25,221 bases of DNA from Chloroflexota bacterium (GTDB taxonomy: Bacteria; Chloroflexota; Chloroflexia; Thermomicrobiales; JADLAZ01), in assembly GCA_020849725.1 (NCBI GenBank), contig JADLAZ010000070.1, positions 1 to 25,221 of the forward strand. The letters are read 5' to 3'. A program made the translations under genes and the position numbers. Shown here one piece after another: positions 1 through 7,281 of this stretch (position 1 is the stretch's first letter; every line of letters starts with the position of its first letter). The notes beneath the pieces are model-generated. The model did no database searches and was not told the DNA's origin. It worked only from the letters and a program-made list of their open reading frames with translations.

Positions 1-101
1 CGCCGGCTTGCACCGGTGAGGACGGCCGGTGGGCGCTGGCCATTGCGCTGGCGGCAACCGAGTCGTGGCGCACTGGCCGGCCGGTGCGGCTGGACGGCTG
101 A
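1..101 (+). CDS. C-terminus of a likely Gfo/Idh/MocA-family oxidoreductase (partial)
   Basis: An open frame enters from the left edge and stops at TGA 99-101. Its last residues read T-G-E-D-G-R-W-A-L, then A-I-A-L-A-A-T-E-S, then T-G-R-P-V-R-L. This matches the pattern that commonly closes NAD(P)-dependent Gfo/Idh/MocA sugar or inositol dehydrogenases (G-E-D-G..A-L..A-L-A-A..S...G-R-P-V). Only about 32 codons are inside the window, so the call rests on this tail and on context: the next gene, convergent and 11 bases away, is an enolase-superfamily sugar-acid enzyme, a frequent partner of such dehydrogenases in sugar catabolism loci. The Rossmann domain lies outside the window and cannot be checked. 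Confidence 0.55.
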   Translation, partial: PACTGEDGRWALAIALAATESWRTGRPVRLDG

Positions 102-112
102 CGCGCGGCGCG

Positions 113-1270
113 CTACCCGCCGAACTCGGTCCAGTAGGGACGCAGCGCCGCCTCATTCAGGGTCACGCCCAGGCCCGGCCCCGTGGGAACGGCGACTTCG
201 CCGCGCTCGATCGCGATCGGGGTTGTCAGCGACGCATTGATGGCGGGCAGCAGCGCGCCCTGATGCTCCAGCACCAGGAAGGTGGGCAGCGCCGCGGCAT
301 AGTGCAGCGTTGCCGCGTAGCGGATGCCCAGCCCCGTGGAGACGTGCGGCGCGACCGGCACGTTGAACGTCTCACACAGGTGGGCGATGCGCCGGCCCTC
401 GCTCAGCCCGGTGCGACCGATGTCCGGCTGGGCGATGTCGAGCGCCCGCGCCTGCAGCAGACTCAGGAACTGCCAGCGTGTGCGTTCGCCCTCGCCGATG
501 GCGATTGGCACGGTCAGCGCCGCCGCTAGCGCCGCGTGGCCGGTGGTATCCTCCGGCGCGATCGGCGCCTCGAAGAACGCAGCTTCGTGCCGCTCGATCT
601 GCCGGCCGATGGCCAGCGCCTCTTTGACGGTGTAGGCCCAGTGCCCATCGAGCATGATCGCCAACTCTGGCCCGGCGGCGGCCCGGATGGCCGCGACCGT
701 CGCCACGTCCTCGGTGACGCCGTGGCCGAGGTGGAGCTTGACGCCGCGGTAGCCTTCGGCCGCGAGCGCCACCGCAGCCTCGGCCCGCTCGGCCGGTGTC
801 GCACCGGGCACGCCGGAATGATAGACGCCCAGCCGCTCCCGCTGCCGGCCACCGAGCAGTCGCGCCACTGGCTGGCCGGTGAGATGGCCGAACAGGTCCC
901 AGAGCGCGATGTCAATCGCCGCAACCGCGTCCAGATAGAGGCCGGCCTGGTGACCGCGCACGCGCATCGCCCCGTACAGCCGATGCCATATCACCTCGAC
1001 ATCGGCCGGGTCTTCGCCGATCAGCAGTGGCCGCAGCAGTGAGGCGATCAGCAGCGCCACTGCCTCGGCCGCGACCGGCGCCAGCGCCTCTCCCCAGCCG
1101 ACCAGCCCGGAGTCGGTCTCGATTCGCACCAGCAGTGCTTCATTGTCGACCGAGTAGACGGTCGGGAAGCCGGGGCGGAGGAAATAGCGCGCGCCCGCCG
1201 CGGCCGGCCGTCCGAACAGATACTGCTGCGGGTAGCGCACCGCGTAGGCCGTGACGCTGGTAATGTGCAT
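113..1270 (-). CDS. Mandelate racemase/muconate lactonizing enzyme family protein (probable sugar-acid dehydratase)
   Basis: This is a 385-residue enolase-superfamily protein, full length for the family. The N-terminal capping domain spans about residues 1-130 and the TIM barrel follows. Visible active-site positions are K178-x-H180, D208-x-H210, metal ligands D208, E234 and E260, then D283, H309 and E335. The D-x-H at the end of the second barrel strand and the late His are the layout of D-galactonate-type acid-sugar dehydratases, which abstract the alpha proton and eliminate water in a Mg-dependent reaction. The substrate cannot be read from sequence. I chose the ATG at 1268-1270 because it opens the family's usual N-terminus and has AGAAGGGG and GGAG purine tracts just upstream. 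A longer open frame reaching 1576 runs into the ssrA terminator and is not credible. It is convergent with the partial oxidoreductase. Confidence 0.88.
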   Translation of the reverse strand: MHITSVTAYAVRYPQQYLFGRPAAAGARYFLRPGFPTVYSVDNEALLVRIETDSGLVGWGEALAPVAAEAVALLIASLLRPLLIGEDPADVEVIWHRLYGAMRVRGHQAGLYLDAVAAIDIALWDLFGHLTGQPVARLLGGRQRERLGVYHSGVPGATPAERAEAAVALAAEGYRGVKLHLGHGVTEDVATVAAIRAAAGPELAIMLDGHWAYTVKEALAIGRQIERHEAAFFEAPIAPEDTTGHAALAAALTVPIAIGEGERTRWQFLSLLQARALDIAQPDIGRTGLSEGRRIAHLCETFNVPVAPHVSTGLGIRYAATLHYAAALPTFLVLEHQGALLPAINASLTTPIAIERGEVAVPTGPGLGVTLNEAALRPYWTEFGG

Positions 1271-1561
1271 CGCTCCGCCCCTTCTGCCCCACCGGATGCC
1301 ATCGCGCTCATTGTCGCCAGTCGGCGGCAATGACACAACCTGCGCTGAGTGTGCCCCCACCCTCCGCCTCTCCCATCGCGGCAGGCGCAGGTTGGGCAAA
1401 AGGCCCATGCCGGCTTGGTTGGGCGACGTTGAGGTTACTGGAGGCTGCTGAGCCATGATGGCTCGGCGCACAAGCGAGTGCGGACCGTCGCTCGACCGTG
1501 TGTCGCTGCCGATTGCAGGGCGTTCCCTCGGGGCGCTGCGACATTGAGCCGGCGAGTCGCG
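1271..1561. other. Gene-free stretch upstream of the first dehydratase-like gene
   Basis: No convincing gene is present here. On the minus strand a weak promoter-like pair can be drawn (TTGTGT, 17-base spacer, GACAAT, around 1308-1336) upstream of the dehydratase-like gene, but it matches consensus poorly. The stretch ends at the ssrA terminator. Confidence 0.4.
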
Positions 1562-1590
1562 AAAAATCCCCCGCAATAACGGGGGATTTT
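1562..1590 (-). terminator. Intrinsic terminator of ssrA
   Basis: A perfect inverted repeat pairs AAAATCCCCC (1563-1572) with GGGGGATTTT (1581-1590) around an 8-base loop. Read on the minus strand, the stem ends in a run of five T (complement of 1562-1566). It lies 6 bases beyond the CCA end of ssrA. The A-tract before the stem on the plus strand means it could also act in the other direction. Confidence 0.88.
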
Positions 1591-1596
1591 CCTGAA

Positions 1597-1957
1597 TGGT
1601 GGAGATGGGGGGAGTCGAACCCCCGTCCGAAAGCTTCAGTCAGCCGTCTACTACAGGCATAGTCGGCGATTGATCTCCTCGCCGAAGTGTCCCCACCGAC
1701 GGGGCCATCCTCGGCCAGGCGGTTGATCTTAGCCGGTCCCTAGCCGCCAATCCGGACCGGAGCGTCCTGACATTATCACGCCCGTGACCGGTCCCATCAG
1801 GCCGAGGACCGGGCGGACGTCGCGCCTAGTCTTTTAGGTTAGGCAGCGAGAGCGAGTTCGTTGGTGCCAGTTACTGGCGTGCGTCAGTTTTGCGAGGACA
1901 ACGCACCTCGGCCTGCAACGTCTGCCCATCCACCCCCGTCGAAACCAGTACATCCCC
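1597..1957 (-). ncRNA. ssrA: Transfer-messenger RNA (tmRNA)
   Basis: tmRNA rescues ribosomes stalled on broken mRNAs and tags the nascent peptide for proteolysis. On the minus strand the 5' end GGGGATG (1957-1951) pairs over 7 bp with CATCTCC of the 3' end, followed by discriminator A and an encoded CCA (1599-1597). The invariant GGTTTCGACGGG lies just after the 5' end, and the T-arm GGGTTCGACTCCC lies near the 3' end. The tag frame is encoded at 1868-1839. Counting back from its TAA gives GTNELALAA with GGC as the likely resume codon. Upstream codons in the same frame reach a TGA, so a slightly longer tag cannot be fully excluded. At 361 nt the gene is of normal one-piece size. The molecule lies between two dehydratase-like genes and has its own promoter and terminator. 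Confidence 0.96.
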
Positions 1958-1983
1958 AGATGCCGGCCCGCACCGGCTCAGTC

Positions 1984-1992
1984 AGTATACCA
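1984..1992 (-). promoter_or_regulatory. Extended -10 promoter of ssrA
   Basis: On the minus strand TGG-TATACT forms a TGn-extended -10 element ending 26 bases before the mature tmRNA 5' end. A short 5' leader would be trimmed by RNase P. No good -35 is visible 17 bases upstream, which is tolerable for an extended -10 promoter. Confidence 0.5.
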
Positions 1993-2135
1993 CACGCGGT
2001 CGCCATGGGCGCTACCGCCACGCGACCCGCGCCAGCCCCGGCGAGTCGGTTGTCAGGTTGTCAGGCGGCTGGCCGGGGGCGACAATCGCTGCGGCGTACC
2101 GGTCGCGCCTTGTTCACTGTCATCGAGGAGGCACT

Positions 2136-3323
2136 ATGCGCATCACCCGCCTAGAACTGCTGAAGGTGCCGCCAAGCTGGGTCTGGCTGAAGGTGCATAC
2201 CGATGCCGGTCTGGTCGGTCTGGGTGAGCCGTACCTGGAGAATCACCCTGAGGCCGTCATCGCCGAGGTGCAACGGCTGGAGCCGGTGCTGCTTGAGCGT
2301 GACCCGCGCCAGGTCGAGCGGCTCTGGCTGGATATGTACAACGCCGGCATCGGCTACAAGGGCGGCCCGGTGACGATGAGCGCCATCAGCGGCATCGACA
2401 TGGCGCTGTGGGATCTGGCCGGCAAGGCCGCTGGCGTGCCCATCCATCATCTGCTCGGCGGCGCGTGCCGGGACCGGGTGCTGATGTACCGCGCCACCGG
2501 CGGCGGGCTGCCGCACGTCGTCGCACCGGGCCTGCCCTACCGCGCCGGCCGACCGACGGGGGCGGGGCGCAGCGACGACCCGGCGGTGTGGGCCGAGGGT
2601 GCGCGCGTGCTGGTCGAGGAGTGGGGTTTTCGCTGTTTGAAGGTCCATTTCGGCCCCGGCGATGGCCTGGCGGCGACCGGCCAGGTCGACCGCATCGCTG
2701 GCCTGTTCGCCGCCGTGCGGCGCGGCGCCGGTCCCGGGGTCGACGTCGCTGTCGACATCCACAACCCGCACCCGACCGTCGCCCGCCAGTTGATCGACGC
2801 GCTCGCGCCGCACCGACCGCTGTTTATCGAGGAGCCGATGCCGGTCGAGCGGGTCGACGTGCTGGCTCAGATTGCGCACGGCTCGAGCGCGCCGATTGCG
2901 GCCGGCGAGCGCTGGATGGGCAAGTGGGTCTTCTTCGACGCGCTCAGTCGCGGCGCGCTGGCTGTCGTCCAGCCCGACCTGGCCCACGCCGGCGGCATCA
3001 CCGAGTGCAAGAAGATCGCTGCTATCGCTGAGGCGGCCTACGCCTCGGTCGCGCTGCACTGTCCGATCAGCCCACTGGCGCTAGCGGCGTCGATCCAGCT
3101 CGACGCCGCCTTGCCCAACTTCCTGGTGCAGGAGCACAACGAGGTCAACGACTGGCGCGCCGACGGCCGGACGATCATCGGCCAGGGCTACCTGCGCCAG
3201 CCGTTCGTGCTGGATGGCGACGGCTGCGTGGCCGTGCCGACCGGCCCTGGTCTGGGCGTGGAGTTGGACGAGGACGGGCTGCGAGAGATCATGGCCCGGC
3301 CGTGGTCGGCTGTACGCGGCTAA
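2136..3323 (+). CDS. D-galactonate dehydratase-like enolase-superfamily protein
   Basis: This 395-residue protein belongs to the mandelate racemase family and resembles D-galactonate dehydratase (DgoD), which converts a sugar acid to its 2-keto-3-deoxy form. Catalytic positions seen are K169-x-H171, D207-x-H209 (metal ligand plus general acid), E233 in I-E-E-P, E258 in A-G-E-R, D281, H308 in the L-H-C-P-I-S-P segment, and E333 in V-Q-E-H. The H-C-P...L-A-A stretch followed by P-N-F-L-V-Q-E-H is the DgoD-type C-terminal barrel signature. About 30 extra residues (roughly 120-150) sit between the capping and barrel parts. The ATG at 2136 is chosen for its GGAGG at 2127-2131. The longer upstream open frame would run back towards the ssrA promoter. 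The true substrate is not determinable, and many relatives act on other acid sugars. It ends 9 bases before a convergent gene. Confidence 0.88.
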   Translation: MRITRLELLKVPPSWVWLKVHTDAGLVGLGEPYLENHPEAVIAEVQRLEPVLLERDPRQVERLWLDMYNAGIGYKGGPVTMSAISGIDMALWDLAGKAAGVPIHHLLGGACRDRVLMYRATGGGLPHVVAPGLPYRAGRPTGAGRSDDPAVWAEGARVLVEEWGFRCLKVHFGPGDGLAATGQVDRIAGLFAAVRRGAGPGVDVAVDIHNPHPTVARQLIDALAPHRPLFIEEPMPVERVDVLAQIAHGSSAPIAAGERWMGKWVFFDALSRGALAVVQPDLAHAGGITECKKIAAIAEAAYASVALHCPISPLALAASIQLDAALPNFLVQEHNEVNDWRADGRTIIGQGYLRQPFVLDGDGCVAVPTGPGLGVELDEDGLREIMARPWSAVRG

Positions 3324-3332
3324 GCCGACGTG

Positions 3333-6300
3333 TCAGGGCGGGGCCGTGAAGTACAGCGCACGCTCGATGACCACCTGCGGACTGGTGCCGCCGGTGGTCT
3401 CCGCCTTCACGCCTACTTGATGCCCAGCACCACCATTGCGCCCGATGGCGTCGTAGACTTTGACAACTTTGCGCTGGCCCGGACCGACCGTCGTAGCAGA
3501 GATGTCTGGCTGGATCGCGGGACGATAATACGTCAGTGCTACGGTGACACTCTCGGTACCGATGTTGAAAATGACCAGTTCCATGTCGACGCCGGTGCGT
3601 GTATCGCCGGCCGCCAGATACCACACAGCCGCTGGCGCCGTCACGCCGGGCTGGCTGCTGCCACCGGCGACTTCATCGCTGTAACGGAAGGACTGCGTGC
3701 GCTCGGCCACGATCGGCACGCCGTTCAGCGTCTCCACCTTCCAGGCAAATGTCTTGTCGCGCCCGATGCCTTGCGTTGGATCGTGCAGGGGGATCGTGAG
3801 GCGGCGCTGCGCTGGCACGGTCACGGCTGGCGCAACGACGACTGAGCCGCCCGTCGGCCAGTATGTCACCTGGACGCTCGCGCCGTCGTGTCCTGGGTTG
3901 AGCAGGTCGAGGTAGGCGTCGAAGCCGGTATCGGTGCGCCCCTCGGCGAACGTCCAACTCGCGGCCGGCGTGGTGACGCCCACGGTCGTGTCGACGGCAT
4001 CCACGCCGGTCAGGCTATCGCCCACGTCGGCGACCACGAGCGTGCGCTCCACGACGATGGGCACGTCACTGACGACCCTGGCTGCCACTGCGCCGGCCAC
4101 GCCCACACCCTGGCTCGCCTCGTGGACAGCGACCGTCGTTCGCGCCCGCGCCGGCGCGCTCACCTGCTTGGCGACCGGCTCGGCATTCGCCAGGAAGTAC
4201 GTAACGGTCAGTTCGGCGTCGGTTGGCCGCTCGTTCAGGATAGCCAGGTACTCCTCGACCCCACTCCGGGTGTCGCCGGCCGCGAAGTACCAGCTCGTCA
4301 TGGGGTTGGGCGCGCCGATGACGCTGCTGCCGCCGCTGACGCTGCCGCGCCGGACGTACATCTCGCGCTCGACGATCATGCCGGCCGGCTGGGTCGTCGA
4401 CACCTGCATCGCCACGACATGGCCGCGCCCAACGCCCTCGGTTGTCTCGTGCACCGCCACCGTGTGCCGGCTGCGGCCATCGACCGTAATGGTTACCGTC
4501 GCCACCGGCTGGTCGACCGGGAAGTAGGTGATCGAGGCGACAACCGCGCCGGCACTGGGATTGGTGATGACCAGATAGGTGTCGTCACCAGCCAGGGTAC
4601 TGCCCTCGGCGAAGTACCAGTACTGGCGCAACTCCGGCGCCGCGGCGGTCAGGCCGCCGCCGTTGACCGGTCCCGGTGTCGCGGTGGCGGTCGCCGTCGG
4701 CGTGGCCGTGCCGGTCGGGGTGACGGTGGGTGTCGCCGTTAGCGTCTCGGTCGGCGTGGATGTGGGCGTCGGCGTTGGGGTCGGCGGCTCGGTCGCGGTG
4801 GCCGTTGGCGTGTCCGTCGCCGTCGCCGTGGCGCTGGGCGATGGGGTATCAGTCGCGGTCGTCGTCGGTGTTGGGGTGGGCTGCGGTGTGACCGTGAAGG
4901 GCGGTGGCAGGGTCACGGTGGCCGTCGGCGTCGGCGTCGGCGTGGTGGTGAGCGGTGGCGGTGTCGTCGCTGGGGCGGTGACCGTGGCGGAGGAGGTCGC
5001 AGTAGCGGTCGGCGGCAGGGTGGCGCTGACGGTGGCAGTTGGCGTTGGCGTTGGCGTCGCCGTCGCCATCGCCGTCGCAGTGGCGGTCGCAGTGGGCATC
5101 ATGGTCACCGTCATGGTGGCGGTGCGTGTGTCCGTCGGCAGCGCAGTGCTGGTGGCGGTCGGGGAGGCCGGCGCCGTCGGCGTGCGCGACGGGGTTGCCG
5201 TCGCAGTGCTGGTGGTGGTGGGCGATGCTGTCGCGGTGGGCATCGGCGGCAGAGTGGCGGTCGCGGTGAGCGTCGGCGCGGGCGATGCCGTGAGCGGCGG
5301 CGGCAGCGTGGCGGTGGGTGTTGCCGTCGGCACGGGCGTGGTCGTGGTCAGCGGCGTGCGCGTGGCCGTCGCGGTCGGCGTGGCGGTCGGCGTCGGACTA
5401 ATAAGGATGCCACCATCGCGCGTCGGCGTCGGCGTGCCGGTGGGTGGCTCGGGGCCGGCGCCGCCGGTGACGCCGAGCGCGGTGTGGCCGCCGGGGATGC
5501 GGCCCTGGTAGTGAAAGTACATCGGCCGCTCCACCACCACCGGCCCGCCCGCCAGCGTTTCGACCACTGTCGACACGGCCCAGCCCTGGCCGCCGTTGCG
5601 CCCGACGCCGTCGGTGTCGTCATGCACCGCCAGTGTCGTGCGCGCCGCGCCGGGCACTACCCGCGTCACCACCAGCGGCTTGGCTCCCTCACGCATGTAG
5701 CTGAGGCGCAGCGTCGCCGGTGCGGCTTCGGGATTGAGCACGGTCAGGTATTCGTCGAAGCCAGGGCCCGTGTAGCCCTCGGCAAAAGCCCAGCGCGCCG
5801 CGGGCGCCGCCGCGCCCAGGAGCGTGTGGCCGCCGGTGATCGCCCCTTGATACCTGAAGTACATCGGCCGCTCGACGACGATGCCGCCACCGCTCAGGCT
5901 CTCGACCAGCGCCGCCACCGCCTGCCCGCGCCCGACGCCCTCGGCCGCCTCATGCACTGCCACCGTCGCCCGCGTCGCCGCACCGATCGACTTCTCGACC
6001 GTGACCGGCGGCTCATCGTCGCGGAAATAGGTGATGCGCGCCCGCACCGGCGTCGCGTTCGGGTTCAGGATCGTCAGGTACTGATCGAAGCCGTCGCCGG
6101 TGTAGCCCTCGGCAAAGTACCAGGTCGAGCGAGGCCGATCGGCGCCCATGGCGATGTGACCGCCGGGGATGCGGCCATCGGCATAGCGAAAGTAGATCGG
6201 CCGCTCGACGACGATCGGGCCGTCGCGGCCCTCGACCAGCGCCGCCACCTCCCAGCCGCGCCCGCCGTTGCGTCCCACTCCCTGCGTCTCATCATGCACG

Positions 6301-6935
6301 ACGATCGTCGTGCGCGACTGCGCCGTGACGACGATCGTCCGCGGCAGTGGCGCCGCGCCGGTGCGATAGAAGGTTATATCGACCGTCACTGACACTGGAT
6401 TGGGGTTCAAGATAGTCAGGTACTGATCGAAGTCCGGACCGGTGTAGCCCTCGGCGAAGTACCAGCGGGCGCGTGGTGCGAGCGCGCCGGCGGCAGTGTG
6501 GCCGCCGGTGGCGCTGAACCCGGCGCCCTGGTAGGTGAAGTAGATTGGCCGCTCGACGACAATGCCAACGCCATTGGTCGTCTCGACAGTGGTGGCGACC
6601 TCCCAGCCAACACCACCGTTGCGCCCGACGCCGAGCGCGTCGTCGTGGACGGCGATGGTCAGCCGGCGCTGGCCGGCGACGGTCGTGTGCTTGGTCACTG
6701 GCGCTGCCCCGTGCCGAAAGTAGGTCAGGCGCACCTCGGCCGGGACCGGGTTCGGGTTGAGGATGGTCAGGTACTGGTCAAAGCCAGGGCCGGTGTAGCC
6801 CTCAGCGAAGTGCCAGGCCGTCGCGCCGTCGCCGGTGGCGGCACGCGACAGTGGCGGGGACGGCCACACCAGCGCCGCTATGACCAGCGCCAGCGCGGCC
6901 GCCACCATGGCGGTTCGGATCGTCCTCACCGCCAT
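3333..6935 (-). CDS. Large secreted protein with eight W-Y-F-A-E-G-type repeats split by a Thr/Pro-rich linker
   Basis: This protein of about 1,200 residues is predicted to be exported. A signal peptide ([17 protein letters not shown], cleavage probably near S-R-A-A-T) is followed by eight repeats of about 110 residues. Each repeat opens with W-(Y/H/A/T)-(F/L)-A-(E/A)-G-(Y/S/R/D)-T, then a [14 protein letters not shown] strand, an I-T-Y-F-like strand, an A-V-H-(D/E)..G-V-G-R turn, and an I-V-V-E-R-P-(M/I)-Y-F strand. Four repeats precede and four follow a roughly 260-residue Thr/Pro/Ala linker. The repeats resemble the DUF5719-like modules annotated in Chloroflexota and Actinobacteria secreted proteins; the function is unknown. 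There is no transmembrane anchor or sortase motif at the C-terminus. The ATG at 6933-6935 puts the signal peptide at the N-terminus. A GTG at 7007 would add 24 residues and lacks a ribosome site. Confidence 0.82.
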   Translation of the reverse strand: MAVRTIRTAMVAAALALVIAALVWPSPPLSRAATGDGATAWHFAEGYTGPGFDQYLTILNPNPVPAEVRLTYFRHGAAPVTKHTTVAGQRRLTIAVHDDALGVGRNGGVGWEVATTVETTNGVGIVVERPIYFTYQGAGFSATGGHTAAGALAPRARWYFAEGYTGPDFDQYLTILNPNPVSVTVDITFYRTGAAPLPRTIVVTAQSRTTIVVHDETQGVGRNGGRGWEVAALVEGRDGPIVVERPIYFRYADGRIPGGHIAMGADRPRSTWYFAEGYTGDGFDQYLTILNPNATPVRARITYFRDDEPPVTVEKSIGAATRATVAVHEAAEGVGRGQAVAALVESLSGGGIVVERPMYFRYQGAITGGHTLLGAAAPAARWAFAEGYTGPGFDEYLTVLNPEAAPATLRLSYMREGAKPLVVTRVVPGAARTTLAVHDDTDGVGRNGGQGWAVSTVVETLAGGPVVVERPMYFHYQGRIPGGHTALGVTGGAGPEPPTGTPTPTRDGGILISPTPTATPTATATRTPLTTTTPVPTATPTATLPPPLTASPAPTLTATATLPPMPTATASPTTTSTATATPSRTPTAPASPTATSTALPTDTRTATMTVTMMPTATATATAMATATPTPTPTATVSATLPPTATATSSATVTAPATTPPPLTTTPTPTPTATVTLPPPFTVTPQPTPTPTTTATDTPSPSATATATDTPTATATEPPTPTPTPTSTPTETLTATPTVTPTGTATPTATATATPGPVNGGGLTAAAPELRQYWYFAEGSTLAGDDTYLVITNPSAGAVVASITYFPVDQPVATVTITVDGRSRHTVAVHETTEGVGRGHVVAMQVSTTQPAGMIVEREMYVRRGSVSGGSSVIGAPNPMTSWYFAAGDTRSGVEEYLAILNERPTDAELTVTYFLANAEPVAKQVSAPARARTTVAVHEASQGVGVAGAVAARVVSDVPIVVERTLVVADVGDSLTGVDAVDTTVGVTTPAASWTFAEGRTDTGFDAYLDLLNPGHDGASVQVTYWPTGGSVVVAPAVTVPAQRRLTIPLHDPTQGIGRDKTFAWKVETLNGVPIVAERTQSFRYSDEVAGGSSQPGVTAPAAVWYLAAGDTRTGVDMELVIFNIGTESVTVALTYYRPAIQPDISATTVGPGQRKVVKVYDAIGRNGGAGHQVGVKAETTGGTSPQVVIERALYFTAPP
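4675..5440 (-). repeat. Low-complexity Thr/Pro/Ala linker-coding DNA
   Basis: About 765 bases of imperfect 3- and 6-base periodicity (units such as gtcgcc, gtcggc and gtggcg on the plus strand) encode stretches of P-T-A-T-A-T and P-T-P-T on the minus strand. The periodicity stays in frame with the surrounding gene, so it reads as an extended, probably O-glycosylated or cell-wall-spanning spacer between the two repeat blocks. Such DNA is prone to slippage, so its length probably varies between strains. Confidence 0.8.
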
Positions 6936-7089
6936 CACGCCGTCCGTCCGTCCCAGGCTCGTCACCACCGCTGTGCCTTGATGACAATGATTCGCCCGTT
7001 TAGGCACGCCAAGTGTCGCGTCACGAACGGGCGGGCGTCAAGGGCAGCAGCGGTCAGAGATTCGTCATGGATGCGTCACGGACGGGCGA

Positions 7090-7230
7090 TCAGTCGGCCA
7101 GCCGCCAGCGCACGCTCTCGATGAACTGCACCGGGCGCGGCTCGTCGGCGAAGTAGTGGTAGACCGTCACCAGCGCGCCGTCCGGCAGCAGCGCTGGCTC
7201 GGGGAAACTGCTGATGTGACCCGGATCATC
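7090..7230 (-). pseudogene. C-terminal relic of a sialidase/BNR-type protein
   Basis: A 46-codon stretch on the minus strand ends at TGA 7092-7090. It reads P-G-H-I-S-S-F-P-E-P-A-L-L-P-D-G-A-L-V-T-V-Y-type sequence, broken here as a 20-residue-plus run, and closes with V-Q-F-I-E-S-V-R-W-R-L. This is the tail pattern of exo-sialidase-like beta-propeller proteins (G-Y-P-S..L-P-D-G..V-T-V-Y-Y, then Y-I..T-R-W). The frame is closed upstream by the stop codon of the solute-binding protein gene at 7284-7282, so no start and no propeller remain. It is most simply the stub of a gene truncated when the neighbouring gene arrived or when sequence was deleted. Confidence is limited by the short length. 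Confidence 0.5.
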
Positions 7231-7281
7231 CGCGAGCGTCGAGGCCGGCGCGGCGCGATCAGCATTGGCGGTCGCGGCAAC

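Noticed and set aside
1271..1576. N-terminal extension of the first dehydratase-like protein
   Set aside because: The extra 102 residues lack family similarity and would begin inside the ssrA terminator; ATG 1270 has a ribosome site.
4579..5511. Plus-strand Val/Gly-rich open frame of 310 codons opposite the linker
   Set aside because: It is the complement of the Thr/Pro micro-repeat tract; the minus strand gives a signal peptide and eight coherent repeats, while this frame has no ribosome site or domain.
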